From Pseudonocardia halophobica (GTDB lineage: Bacteria > Actinomycetota > Actinomycetes > Mycobacteriales > Pseudonocardiaceae): a stretch of DNA of 64,000 nucleotides. The stretch spans positions 93,230-157,229 of the forward strand of contig NZ_BSFQ01000015.1 in NCBI RefSeq assembly GCF_027922425.1, in the 5' to 3' direction. A program made the translations under genes and the position numbers. The notes beneath the pieces are model-generated. The model was not told the DNA's origin, ran no database searches, and was given only the letters and a program-made list of their open reading frames with translations. This document shows positions 36,631 through 44,427 of the stretch, in pieces. Each line of letters starts with the position of its first letter. The stretch's first letter is position 1.

Positions 36631-36724
36631 GGCGTCCTCCGTGGTCGGGAGGCGCGACGGTACGGACGCCCGCGCCAGTGCACATCGGTCGGTTGACGGA
36701 TGCCCGGGCACCCGCCGTCGTCCC

Positions 36725-36763
36725 TGGTCAGGAGGCTGCGGGCCCGGTAGCGTGCGCCGCGTG
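36725..36763 (+). promoter_or_regulatory. promoter of the LuxR gene, leaderless
   Basis: TGGTCA (36725-36730) is a four-of-six match to a -35 box and lies 17 nt before TAGCGT (36748-36753). A 7-nt gap then leads to the GTG at 36761 with no ribosome site. Confidence 0.55.
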
Positions 36764-37732
36764 ACCGCCCTCGCCGCGGCCCGTGAGCTGCGGTCCTTCC
36801 TGCGGCGCAACGGCAGCCGCACCCCCGGTGCGGCGTCCGCGGCGCTCGAGGCCCTGCGCCCGGTGGTGCCGGCGGACTGTCTGGCGTTGTCGCTCTGGGA
36901 CCCCGCGGCGTCCCGGCACCGCACGCTCGCCACCTCGTACCCGCCCGCGGTCACGGCCCTGCTCGACGGGCGCATGCACACCGATCCGCTGTTCGACTCG
37001 GTCCGCTCCGGCCGCGTTCCGGTCCGGGTCCGGGACCTGGCGCCCCGCCGCCGGCACGGCGAGATCTTCGACCGGATCATCACGCCGCTCGGCTTCCGGG
37101 ACGGCGTCACGCAGTGCCTGTTCGCGGCCGACGGGCGGTACGTCGGCATGCTGAACGCGAGCACGCTCGACGCCCGCCATCCGGACGACGACACCGTCGC
37201 CCTGCTCGACCTGCTCGGCCCCGACCTCGCCGCCGCGCTCGACCCGGTCGCCGCTCCCCGGTCCCCCACCGAACGGCTGGCGCGCGGGGAGGTCGACGGG
37301 TTCGTCGCGAGTGCCGACGGGACCGTCACCCCGCTCTCGCCCGCGCCGCGCCCCGACCTCGTCGCCCCGCCGTCGCCACTGGCCGGCGTGGTGGCACAGC
37401 TCCGCGCGGGTGTCCCGCCCGCCGCCCCGGTCCTGCACCTCGTCCGGGACGCCGGCGTGGTCGCCGTCGAGCTGTACGCCTCCCCCTCGGGCGTGGTCGT
37501 CCTGCACCGCGAGGCGCCCTCGCCGGCCGGGCTCACCGTGCGCGAGCTGCACGTCCTCGACGGCGTCGCCCGCGGCCTGAGCAACACCGAGATCGCCGCC
37601 GCCCACGGCATCGGCGGCCGCACGGTCGCCACGCACGTCGAGCACATCCTGGCCAAGACGGGCTGCCGCAACCGGGTCGAGGCCGCGCGGCTGGCCACGC
37701 GGTGGGGCCTGCTGGTGGCCCCGCCGCGCTGA
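36761..37732 (+). CDS. LuxR-family transcriptional regulator with GAF-like sensor
   Basis: A 323-residue regulator from GTG 36761, supported by the leaderless -10. The N-terminal part (about 25-150) resembles a GAF/PAS-type sensor (LALSLWDPAASRHRTLATSY, then FRDGVTQCLFAADGRYVGML). The C-terminal 65 residues are a LuxR helix-turn-helix: LTVRELHVLDGVARGLSNTE, then GGRTVATHVEHILAKTGCRNR. There is no receiver domain or ATPase. The ligand is unknown. It is divergent from the amidase gene and converges on the truncated dehydrogenase gene with a 15-nt gap. Confidence 0.85.
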   Translation: MTALAAARELRSFLRRNGSRTPGAASAALEALRPVVPADCLALSLWDPAASRHRTLATSYPPAVTALLDGRMHTDPLFDSVRSGRVPVRVRDLAPRRRHGEIFDRIITPLGFRDGVTQCLFAADGRYVGMLNASTLDARHPDDDTVALLDLLGPDLAAALDPVAAPRSPTERLARGEVDGFVASADGTVTPLSPAPRPDLVAPPSPLAGVVAQLRAGVPPAAPVLHLVRDAGVVAVELYASPSGVVVLHREAPSPAGLTVRELHVLDGVARGLSNTEIAAAHGIGGRTVATHVEHILAKTGCRNRVEAARLATRWGLLVAPPR

Positions 37733-37747
37733 GCGCGCCGCTACCGG

Positions 37748-38740
37748 TCAGAAGGCGAACAGGGGCCACTCCGGCGGCAGCCCGAACATCAGCTGGCCGA
37801 CGGACTCGTACCGGCTGGGCGAGACGAAGGCGTGCTGGGTGACGGTGTGGACATCGCGGAAGTGGGCCGCGAACGGGCGATTGTTGCGGATGGCCGAGGT
37901 GCCCGCGACCTGGTGCACGAGCCGTACGGCGGTGGCGGCCGCCTCGACCCCGTGGGAGGCCGCCAGCTGGATGGACCGGCGGTGGTCGGTGTCGAAGGGG
38001 CGTCCGGCCTCGCAGGCCGCGTAGCCCTCGGCGAGCACCTCGCGCAGGTACGCGCGGGCCGCGCACCGGTGCCCCTCGGCGCGGGCGATCTCCGACTGGG
38101 CCACGGCGCGCTCCCGCAGCGGGACGGTCGTGAACGCGGGCGTCTTCGCCGTCGCGAGTTCGGTGACCTCGGCGATCGCGGTGTGCGCAATGCCGAGGGC
38201 GATTGCGGCCATCACGGCCGTGCCCTGCCAGATCACCATCCGGTACAGCGGCCCCTGGAAGGCGGATCCCGGTGGGGCGTCGGCGAAGGGCACGAGCAAC
38301 GGCGCCCGGTGGTCCGGGACGAACACGCCGTCGACGGTCACGTCGTGGCTCCCGGTGCCCCGCATGCCCAGGACGTCCCAGTTCTCGACGATCTGCCACT
38401 CGGCCCGCGGCAGGAACACGAGCACCGTGACCGGCTGGCCGTCCTCCGTCGTGCGTGGTATCCCGTCGTCGGTCGGCACGGCGGTGAAGATCAGCCACGT
38501 CGCGGCGTGACAGCCGCTGACGAACGGTATCCGGCCCGTGATCCGGTATCCGCCGTCCACGGGAACAGCGGTCATCGGCGGGACCAGCGTCCCGGCGAAC
38601 CGCGGCTCCCCGGCGAACACCTCGTCGGCGCCCTGCTCCGGCAGCCACATCCCGACGAGGCCCGGGTTCACGGACATGAAGAGGTTCCACGCAGCGGCAG
38701 CGTCGGCCCGGGCGATCTCCTCCAGGTCGAAGGCGCTCAC
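37748..38740 (-). pseudogene. acyl-CoA dehydrogenase-like flavin protein lacking its N-terminal domain
   Basis: The 330-codon frame begins (GTG 38740) with VSAFDLEEIARADAAAAWN, the block that in HsaA/acyl-CoA-dehydrogenase-like monooxygenases normally lies about 75-80 residues in. The full-length relative at 54123-55349 in this window has its equivalent (TARISAADPAAGW) only after about 80 residues. In-frame codons just upstream still read GFEIDP, the expected preceding block, but beyond that the frame is Arg-rich and unrelated. The missing helices help form the substrate and flavin pocket. The rest (GMRGTGSHDV, the C-terminal helical domain) is intact, so this is either a recent 5' truncation or a shortened functional form. 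Confidence 0.65.
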
Positions 38741-38931
38741 CGGGTCGATCTCGAAGCCGGCGGGCGGACCGCGACGGCACCCGTCGGCCTGCCGAGCGGG
38801 ACGGCCAGGGTCCTGCGCGCCTCGCCCGGCGTCAACGGTCCGCCCGTACGCAGACCTGCGTAGCCGGGAACGGGCCTTCCGCCGGTACCGTCTCCGGGAC
38901 GGGTCACCAGCTACTCCGGGCAGGTGGAGAC

Positions 38932-39372
38932 ATGTCGAGCACCCTGCTTCCCCCTGGCGCGGGCCGCCGCTTCGGCCCCTGGATGACGACCAAGGTCGAG
39001 TTCGGCCAGAGCGAGGACTTCGCCGTGTTCGAGTCCGCGCTGCCGCCGCACGCCGACGGCCCGCCGCCGCACATCCACCGCGTCTACGACGAGGCCTTCT
39101 ACGTCCTCGAAGGAACGATCGCCATCACGGTCGACGGCACCACGACGGAGTGCCCGGCGGGGTCGTGCGCCTTCGTCGGCCGCGGAGCGGTGCACGGCTT
39201 CGGCAACCCCGCACCCGAGCCCGCCCGGCTCCTGGTGATCACCACGCCGGAGGCGATCCGGCTCGTCGAGCAGGCGAACGAGCTCATGGCCCAGGATCCG
39301 CCCGACCGCGAGGCGATCCTGGCGCTGTTCGCGGCCCACCAGAGCGAGCTCGTCGGCCTTCCCACGCCCTGA
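38932..39372 (+). CDS. cupin-domain protein
   Basis: A 146-residue single-cupin protein from ATG 38932 with AGGTGGAG upstream. Motif 1 reads PPPHIHRVYDEAFYVLEGTI (about 43-62), giving two His and one Glu. Motif 2 is CPAGSCAFVGRGAVHGFGN (about 78-96) with the last His. These four residues bind one divalent metal in cupin dioxygenases and isomerases. A helical C-terminal tail follows. No substrate can be read. It is divergent from the truncated dehydrogenase gene. Confidence 0.85.
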   Translation: MSSTLLPPGAGRRFGPWMTTKVEFGQSEDFAVFESALPPHADGPPPHIHRVYDEAFYVLEGTIAITVDGTTTECPAGSCAFVGRGAVHGFGNPAPEPARLLVITTPEAIRLVEQANELMAQDPPDREAILALFAAHQSELVGLPTP

Positions 39373-39399
39373 ACCGGGGGTCGGGGACCGCCCCGCCAC

Positions 39400-39415
39400 T
39401 AGGGTCGGACGAATG
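39400..39415 (+). promoter_or_regulatory. leaderless -10 element before the CBS gene
   Basis: TAGGGT (39400-39405), 7-nt spacer, ATG at 39413. No Shine-Dalgarno sequence is present. Confidence 0.6.
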
Positions 39416-40240
39416 CCCGTCCGCGTGCGCGATGTCATGACCCGGCGGCTCGTCACGGTGCAGGCGGACGATCCCGTGGACCTCGCGGCCCGGCGGATGC
39501 TGCGGGCGGGGTTCAGCGCGCTGCCCGTGGTGCGGGGCGTCGACCGGCTGGTCGGGATCGTCAGCCTGGTCGACGTCCTGCGCCATCAGGAGGACGGCGC
39601 GCCCGCCGGCGCGACCGTGGGGTCGATCATGACCACGGACGTGCTGACGATGTCGCCCGCGACGAGCGCCGCCGTCGTCGCGCACCGGCTGCGCACCTAC
39701 GGCGAGCTGCGGGTGATGCCGATCGTGGAGCGCGGGCTCCTGGTCGGGGTGGTCACCCGCAGCGACCTGCTCCGCGGCCCCCGCGAGCAGCCCGGGCTGT
39801 TGTCGCGGCTGTTCGGCCGGACCACGCTGCCCGATCCCGTGCCGGCCCGGATGCCGCGGGAGCGCAGGCCGGACGCCCGGACGGTCGGCGAGGTGATGAC
39901 CAGCACCGACCTGGTCGTCGTCCGGCCCACCACCCCCTGCTCGCAGGCCGTCGAGCTGCTCCTGACCCGCCGGTTCAGCCTGCTGCCGGTGGTCGAGGAC
40001 GACGGCGGGCTGGTCGGCGTGGTGAGCGAGGCCGACCTGCTGCGCGACCCGCTCGACGGCAGCCGCAGCGGGCCCCCGCGGACCGTCGGCGCCGCGATGA
40101 CCCGCTCCCCCACCGTCGTCCGGCCGGACACGCCGCTGGCCGAGGCCCGGCACCTGGTGGTCGACCGGGGCTTCCGGGTCCTGCCGGTGACCCGCGGCCG
40201 ACGCCTCGTCGGGATGCTCAGCCGCAGCGACCTCGTCTGA
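39413..40240 (+). CDS. protein of four CBS domains (two Bateman modules)
   Basis: A 275-residue cytosolic protein made only of CBS repeats. Each starts with a DVMT/SIMT/EVMT/AAMT-type strand: RVRDVMTRRLVTVQADDPV (about 4-22), VGSIMTTDVLTMSPA (about 67-81), VGEVMTSTDLVVVRP (about 159-173) and VGAAMTRSPTVVRPD (about 224-238). Each ends with LVGxVSxxDLL. A linker at about 122-155 separates the pairs. Such proteins bind AMP, ATP or SAM and regulate a partner, but no catalytic partner is adjacent. Confidence 0.88.
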   Translation: MPVRVRDVMTRRLVTVQADDPVDLAARRMLRAGFSALPVVRGVDRLVGIVSLVDVLRHQEDGAPAGATVGSIMTTDVLTMSPATSAAVVAHRLRTYGELRVMPIVERGLLVGVVTRSDLLRGPREQPGLLSRLFGRTTLPDPVPARMPRERRPDARTVGEVMTSTDLVVVRPTTPCSQAVELLLTRRFSLLPVVEDDGGLVGVVSEADLLRDPLDGSRSGPPRTVGAAMTRSPTVVRPDTPLAEARHLVVDRGFRVLPVTRGRRLVGMLSRSDLV

Positions 40241-40249
40241 ACGGGCCGG

Positions 40250-40990
40250 TCAGGCCGGCCGCGCCACCCCCGCGATCAGGAGCGCACCACCGAGGACGAG
40301 CAGCCCGGTCCCGATCACCGGGACCAGCCGGGGCCCGTGCCGGCTCGTCTTCTCCAACACCATCAGCGCGGTGAGGCCGAGCATCCACAGCAGACTCGCC
40401 GCCCCGGCCACCACCATGACCAGCATCAACGCCCAGCAGCACCCCACGCAGGACACCCCGTGCCGCAGGCCGAGGCGCGCCGCCCCCGCCGGGCCGCGCC
40501 GGTACTCGCGGCGCAGCACGGTCGCCGGGCTGCGGCAGGCGCGCAGGCACGCCTCCTTGAGCCGGCTGAACTGGAAGCCGCCCGCGAGCAGGATCGCCAG
40601 GCCGAGCAGGACCTCCGGCCGGGCGGCGAGCCACGGGACCGCGCCGGTCGCCGCGGCCACGCCCAGCGCCACGGCGAAGGCGAGCCCCGCGACGGCCGTC
40701 CACACCGCGAGATAGCCGCCGAGCAGCGCCGGCAGCGCCCCGCCCGGCTGCGGGGCCCGCGCCCGGACGTGCGCGAACAGCCGCACCAGCGGCACGACCG
40801 TCGGCAGCATCATCGCCCCGACCATCACCAGCCAGGCCACCAGGAACGGGCCCGGCCGGGGCACCGCGGGACCGTGGTGGTGGCCGCCCGCGAGCACGAG
40901 CCAGCCGCTGAGCAGCCAGCACGCGCCCGCGGCGGCCCACAGCCCGGTCGCGGGGTCGCGGAGCCGGGCCGGGACCGCGACCGGGGACAT
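40250..40990 (-). CDS. DUF2182 integral membrane protein
   Basis: A 246-residue protein with about six membrane helices from ATG 40990. His-rich GGHHHGPAVPRPGP (about 35-48) lies in the first periplasmic loop, and a Cys motif HGVSCVGCCWALMLVMVV (about 174-191) in a later helix is typical of DUF2182, annotated as a predicted metal-binding membrane protein. The start overlaps the stop of the DUF1326 gene (TGATG), so translation is coupled. DUF1326 and DUF2182 recur together in other bacteria; the pair's function is undescribed as far as I know. Confidence 0.85.
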   Translation of the reverse strand: MSPVAVPARLRDPATGLWAAAGACWLLSGWLVLAGGHHHGPAVPRPGPFLVAWLVMVGAMMLPTVVPLVRLFAHVRARAPQPGGALPALLGGYLAVWTAVAGLAFAVALGVAAATGAVPWLAARPEVLLGLAILLAGGFQFSRLKEACLRACRSPATVLRREYRRGPAGAARLGLRHGVSCVGCCWALMLVMVVAGAASLLWMLGLTALMVLEKTSRHGPRLVPVIGTGLLVLGGALLIAGVARPA

Positions 40991-41619
40991 CAGCCGGTGA
41001 ACCGGAAGTGGCCCTGCACCGAGTTGTAGCCGGAGATGTCGATGTCCGGGCGGCCGAGCTTCTTGCCGCTGCGCCGGTACACCGAGGCCGTGCCGGGGTA
41101 GGCCGGCGAGCCCGGGATGGTGGAGAACACCGAGTCGGACAGGGTGGTCGGCCTGCCGGTGGCGCCCACCAGCTGCTCGAACTCGGCCTCCACCACGTCG
41201 CCGATCTTGAGCGTGCCCTTGCCCTCCTCCACCGTCGCGGCGAAGGGCGCGCGCTCCACGCCCACGACCTCCCCGATCAGCGCGGCGAGGTCCGCGATCG
41301 GGCCGCCGAGCCCGCCGGTGAACACGTCGAGCAGCGCCTTCTCCTGCTCCTCGGAGCACCGGTCGTCGACGTAGACCATCGCGGTCCAGTTCCCGGCCAG
41401 CACGTTGCCGGGGATGTAGGCGAGCAGGGCGAGGCCGCGGTCGGACACGTCGACGCCCTGCACGGTGCCGCTGTCCACGTACCAGACGACCGAGCCGTCG
41501 CACATGCCGCCGTCGGGATCGAGGCCCACCCAGCAGGGGCAGACCGCCTTGCACGTGCAGACCTCCAGCAGGCGCCCCTCGACCACGTAGGTGCCGCTCT
41601 CGGTCTCGGTTGCGGTCAT
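40990..41619 (-). CDS. DUF1326 cysteine-motif protein
   Basis: A 209-residue soluble protein with an N-terminal Cys cluster EVCTCKAVCPCWVG (about 19-32) that fits a metal or iron-sulfur site; a CDG (about 40) and a later CSEE add further Cys. The rest predicts a mixed beta fold ending GYNSVQGHFRFTG. It has no signal peptide. The ATG is preceded by GGAGGGACGG. It is translationally coupled to the DUF2182 membrane gene and probably hands metal to it or assembles with it at the membrane; this is inference. Confidence 0.85.
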   Translation of the reverse strand: MTATETESGTYVVEGRLLEVCTCKAVCPCWVGLDPDGGMCDGSVVWYVDSGTVQGVDVSDRGLALLAYIPGNVLAGNWTAMVYVDDRCSEEQEKALLDVFTGGLGGPIADLAALIGEVVGVERAPFAATVEEGKGTLKIGDVVEAEFEQLVGATGRPTTLSDSVFSTIPGSPAYPGTASVYRRSGKKLGRPDIDISGYNSVQGHFRFTG

Positions 41620-41700
41620 CGCCGTCCCTCCTTCCCACCGCCCGGCGGCAGTGTGACGGAGACCACAGCGAACGGCCAGAAGTCGATCCGTGAGCGGTCG

Positions 41701-42375
41701 CTAGTGGCGCGTGACCTCGCCGAGGCCCGTGACCTCCTGGGTCACCTGCGGCGAGCCCTCGTACCGGATGCTGCCGACGCCGGTGACCCGGGCCTGCAGG
41801 GTGCGGCTCACGTCGACCACGGCCGAGCCCGCCCCGCCGACCGTCACCTCGGCCTCCTCGGAGGTGAGGTTCGCGGCGTCGTACTCGCCGATGCCGGTCA
41901 GGTCGACCACCTGGCGGGTCACCCGCCCGGACACGGCGACCCGGGCGGCGCCGCCGTGCGTGACCGCGAGCTCGGGCCCGTCGAGCCCGGTCACGGTGAC
42001 CGCACCGGCACCCGACACGGTCAGGCCGGTCAGCTGCTCGACGGTGACCCGATAGTTGATCACATCGGCGTTCGCCGGGATCGTGCCCTCCTTGATGCCG
42101 AGCTTGAGCGTGGTGCCCTGCACCACGCTGGTGAGCGAGGGCAGGATGCCGTCGTCCGCCCGGATCTCGACCGACCCGGTGCCGGTCTGCTCGATGGTGA
42201 GGGTCCCGGCGGAGGCGAACTCCACCGAGTCGAAGCCCGGCACCGGGCGGTTCTCGGTCCGTACGTTCCCCGACCCGGTCGCGACCGTGGTCTGGCCGCA
42301 GGCCGCCACGAGAACGAGCAGCGCGGTCGCGGCGATCAGGCGCGCGCGACCCTTCCCGAAGGTGACGTGCCCCAT
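41701..42375 (-). CDS. GIN-domain (DUF2807) lipoprotein
   Basis: A 224-residue exported lipoprotein. The signal peptide (about 1-25, RLIAATALLVLVAACG) ends in a lipobox with Cys26. The mature part is a repetitive right-handed beta-helix-like domain with many G-x-G turns (VRTENRPVPGFDSVEFASAG, LTVSGAGAVTVTG, EVTVGGAGSAVVDV), characteristic of the head-GIN family. Proteins of this family are envelope-located and of unknown activity. It is a single gene between the DUF1326 operon and tetR. Confidence 0.85.
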   Translation of the reverse strand: MGHVTFGKGRARLIAATALLVLVAACGQTTVATGSGNVRTENRPVPGFDSVEFASAGTLTIEQTGTGSVEIRADDGILPSLTSVVQGTTLKLGIKEGTIPANADVINYRVTVEQLTGLTVSGAGAVTVTGLDGPELAVTHGGAARVAVSGRVTRQVVDLTGIGEYDAANLTSEEAEVTVGGAGSAVVDVSRTLQARVTGVGSIRYEGSPQVTQEVTGLGEVTRH

Positions 42376-42445
42376 CGCCCACCGTCCGTTTCACCGAACC
42401 GCCCGTCCGTACGGTCCCAGACGACGGCGTTCCGGGCCACGGGGT

Positions 42446-43102
42446 TCACGATGCGTCGAGCGATCCGGCGCGGGCGGTGACGACCCGCCAGACCAGGTCC
42501 GTCATCGCCCGGACCTGCAGGTCGAGGTCGTCGGGGAAGGGCCTGCTCGTGAACTCGTAGAACATGTAGCGGTAGGTGAGCAGCACGAGCATGACCATCT
42601 CGGTGCGGGCGAGGTCGCGGTCCGCTCCGGCGAACTGGCCGAGGTAGCGCGGGAAGGCCGTCTCGACGACCTCGTGCAGGTGCGGCAGGGTCCGCTCGCG
42701 CAGCCCGACCTCCACGGCCTCGGCCTGCAGGAACGCGCCGATCAGCGAGGCGTGCTCGCGCCAGTGCCGGAAGCCCTCCCGCACCATCGCCTCGACCCGC
42801 TCGCGCGGCACCGGCCCGGCGCCGTCCATGAGGTTGAGCGTGGCCGGCGCCCAGGTCTCGTGCTGCGCGCCGACGAAGCCGAGCAGCGCGAGCTTGCTCT
42901 CGAAGTGCAGGTAGAAGGTGGCGCGGGAGGTGCGGGCCGAGGCGGCGATGTCCTCGACCGTCGTCGCGACGTAGCCCTTCTCGGCGAACAGTGCGATGCC
43001 CGCCTCCACCAGGCGGCTGCGGGTGAGCAGGCGCTGCTCCTCGCGCAGCGTCGGGCGCCGATCGTCCGGTGCGACCCCGCTGCGGCCCGCGGCTGCGCTC
43101 AT
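42446..43102 (-). CDS. TetR-family transcriptional regulator
   Basis: A 218-residue repressor. I start at ATG 43102 (MSAAAGRSGVAPDD) with GAGGACGGGA upstream. A putative -10 (TAGGGT, 43171-43166) places the transcript start near 43158. The N-terminal helix-turn-helix is LVEAGIALFAEKGYVATTVE, then DIAASARTSRATFYLHFESK (about 30-70). The C-terminal ligand domain is helical and Glu/Arg-rich. A 14-bp perfect inverted repeat lies at the transcript start and may be its operator. It may control the neighbouring LLM oxidoreductase/hydrolase genes. Confidence 0.85.
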   Translation of the reverse strand: MSAAAGRSGVAPDDRRPTLREEQRLLTRSRLVEAGIALFAEKGYVATTVEDIAASARTSRATFYLHFESKLALLGFVGAQHETWAPATLNLMDGAGPVPRERVEAMVREGFRHWREHASLIGAFLQAEAVEVGLRERTLPHLHEVVETAFPRYLGQFAGADRDLARTEMVMLVLLTYRYMFYEFTSRPFPDDLDLQVRAMTDLVWRVVTARAGSLDAS

Positions 43103-43125
43103 CGTCCCGTCCTCGTCCACGGAGT

Positions 43126-43171
43126 CCGACGACGGCGCGACGTGCCCGCGCGCCGTCGTCGGCGACCCTAG
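43126..43171 (-). promoter_or_regulatory. tetR promoter with 14-bp perfect inverted repeat
   Basis: CCGACGACGGCGCG (43126-43139) and its exact complement (43149-43162) flank a 9-nt loop. Minus-strand TAGGGT (43171-43166) just upstream would start transcription at about 43158, inside the distal arm. It can act as a TetR operator or as a stem-loop at the very 5' end of the mRNA. Confidence 0.55.
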
Positions 43172-43216
43172 TGGCACGGACCCGGCCCGCCCTCGTACGC
43201 GACCGGCCCGGCGTCG

Positions 43217-44386
43217 TCAGGCGGTGAGGGCGTCGTCGTAGGTGACCGGTTCCTCGAGCGGGATGGCCTGCACCGCCGGCAGCACCTCCCGGGAGAACAG
43301 CGCGACGTTCCTCTCCGCGACCTCGCGGGGCATGTCGCCGTAGCGCATGACCAGCATGAACTCCTCGGGCCGGAACGCGGCGGCGATCCGGCGCATCTTC
43401 TCGACGCACTGGTCGGGGGTGCCCCAGACGTGGTTGGCGAGGTAGGCGTCGCCCATCGCCTTGGCGGCGTCGCCGACCTGCTCGAGCGCGGCGGACTGGG
43501 CGGCGTAGTGCTCGTAGCCCTTGGTCGTGGCGAAGTGGTTGCTGTCGAGCTCGTAGTTGCGCCGGGCGCTGTCGGCGTACTCCGGGATGAACCGGCGGGC
43601 GTGCTCCTCGGCCTCCTGCTCGGTCTCGCCGCAGAACACGTTCATGTGGATGCGCGGGCGGGCGGGGGCGTAGCCGGCGGCGGCCCGGGCGCGCCCGAAC
43701 TCGGCGAGCTCGGCGTGGTAGTCGTCCCACGGGCGCTGCGGGATGATCAGCGGCTTCAGGCCGAAGCGCGCGCCGATCGGGGCCGACGACGGGCTGCCCC
43801 AGGAGAAGTGGAAGTTGTCGATCAGCTGCTGCGGGTCGCGCGGGCGGGGACGCATGGTCACGTCGTCGAACGTGTAGTGCTCGCCGTGGAAGCTGAAGGA
43901 CTCCTCGGTCAGGGCCAGCTTCACGACCTGGATCGCCTCGTCGAAGCGGCCGCGCGACTCCCCCATCTCCAGGCCGAGCTGGGCGAACTCGCGCCGGGCC
44001 GCGCCGCGGCCGAACCCGATGTACGGAGTGCGACCCTCGCCGAGCAGGTACTGCAGGACCGTGATGTCCTCGGCGACCCGCAGCGGGTGGTGCCACGGCA
44101 GCACGACGACCATCGTCCCGACGTCGATCCGCGAGGTCGCCCCGGCGATGTAGGACAGCAGCTGCACCGGGTTGGGGATCATCGTGTAGGGGCTGATGTG
44201 GTGCTCGACCGTCCACAGCGAGTCCCAGCCCTGGTCCTCGGCCGCGAGCGCCGCGTCGAGCTCCTCCCGGTACCGACGGCCGTCGGTGGCGGGGTCGAGG
44301 GCGGGGACGTCCTCGCCGCGCTCCTTCGCCTCGTAGCGGTCCCAGTCCGCGTAGTTCTGGAAGAACATCGTCATTCCGACACGCAC
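43217..44386 (-). CDS. LLM-class flavin-dependent oxidoreductase
   Basis: A 389-residue luciferase-like monooxygenase from GTG 44386 (VRVGMTMFFQNYADWDRYEA) with AGGAGG 7 nt upstream. TIM-barrel blocks: DSLWTVEHHISPYTMIPNP (about 53-71), GTMVVVLPWHHPLRVAED (about 86-103), GRTPYIGFGRGAARREFA (about 115-132), and WGTPDQCVEKMRRIA near the C-terminus. Such enzymes use reduced FMN or F420. The substrate is unknown. It follows the serine hydrolase gene by 41 nt and is likely in the same transcript. Confidence 0.88.
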   Translation of the reverse strand: MRVGMTMFFQNYADWDRYEAKERGEDVPALDPATDGRRYREELDAALAAEDQGWDSLWTVEHHISPYTMIPNPVQLLSYIAGATSRIDVGTMVVVLPWHHPLRVAEDITVLQYLLGEGRTPYIGFGRGAARREFAQLGLEMGESRGRFDEAIQVVKLALTEESFSFHGEHYTFDDVTMRPRPRDPQQLIDNFHFSWGSPSSAPIGARFGLKPLIIPQRPWDDYHAELAEFGRARAAAGYAPARPRIHMNVFCGETEQEAEEHARRFIPEYADSARRNYELDSNHFATTKGYEHYAAQSAALEQVGDAAKAMGDAYLANHVWGTPDQCVEKMRRIAAAFRPEEFMLVMRYGDMPREVAERNVALFSREVLPAVQAIPLEEPVTYDDALTA

Positions 44387-44427
44387 GGCGGTGCCTCCTG
44401 ATCGGTGCTGGTGGGGGTCGGGTTCGT

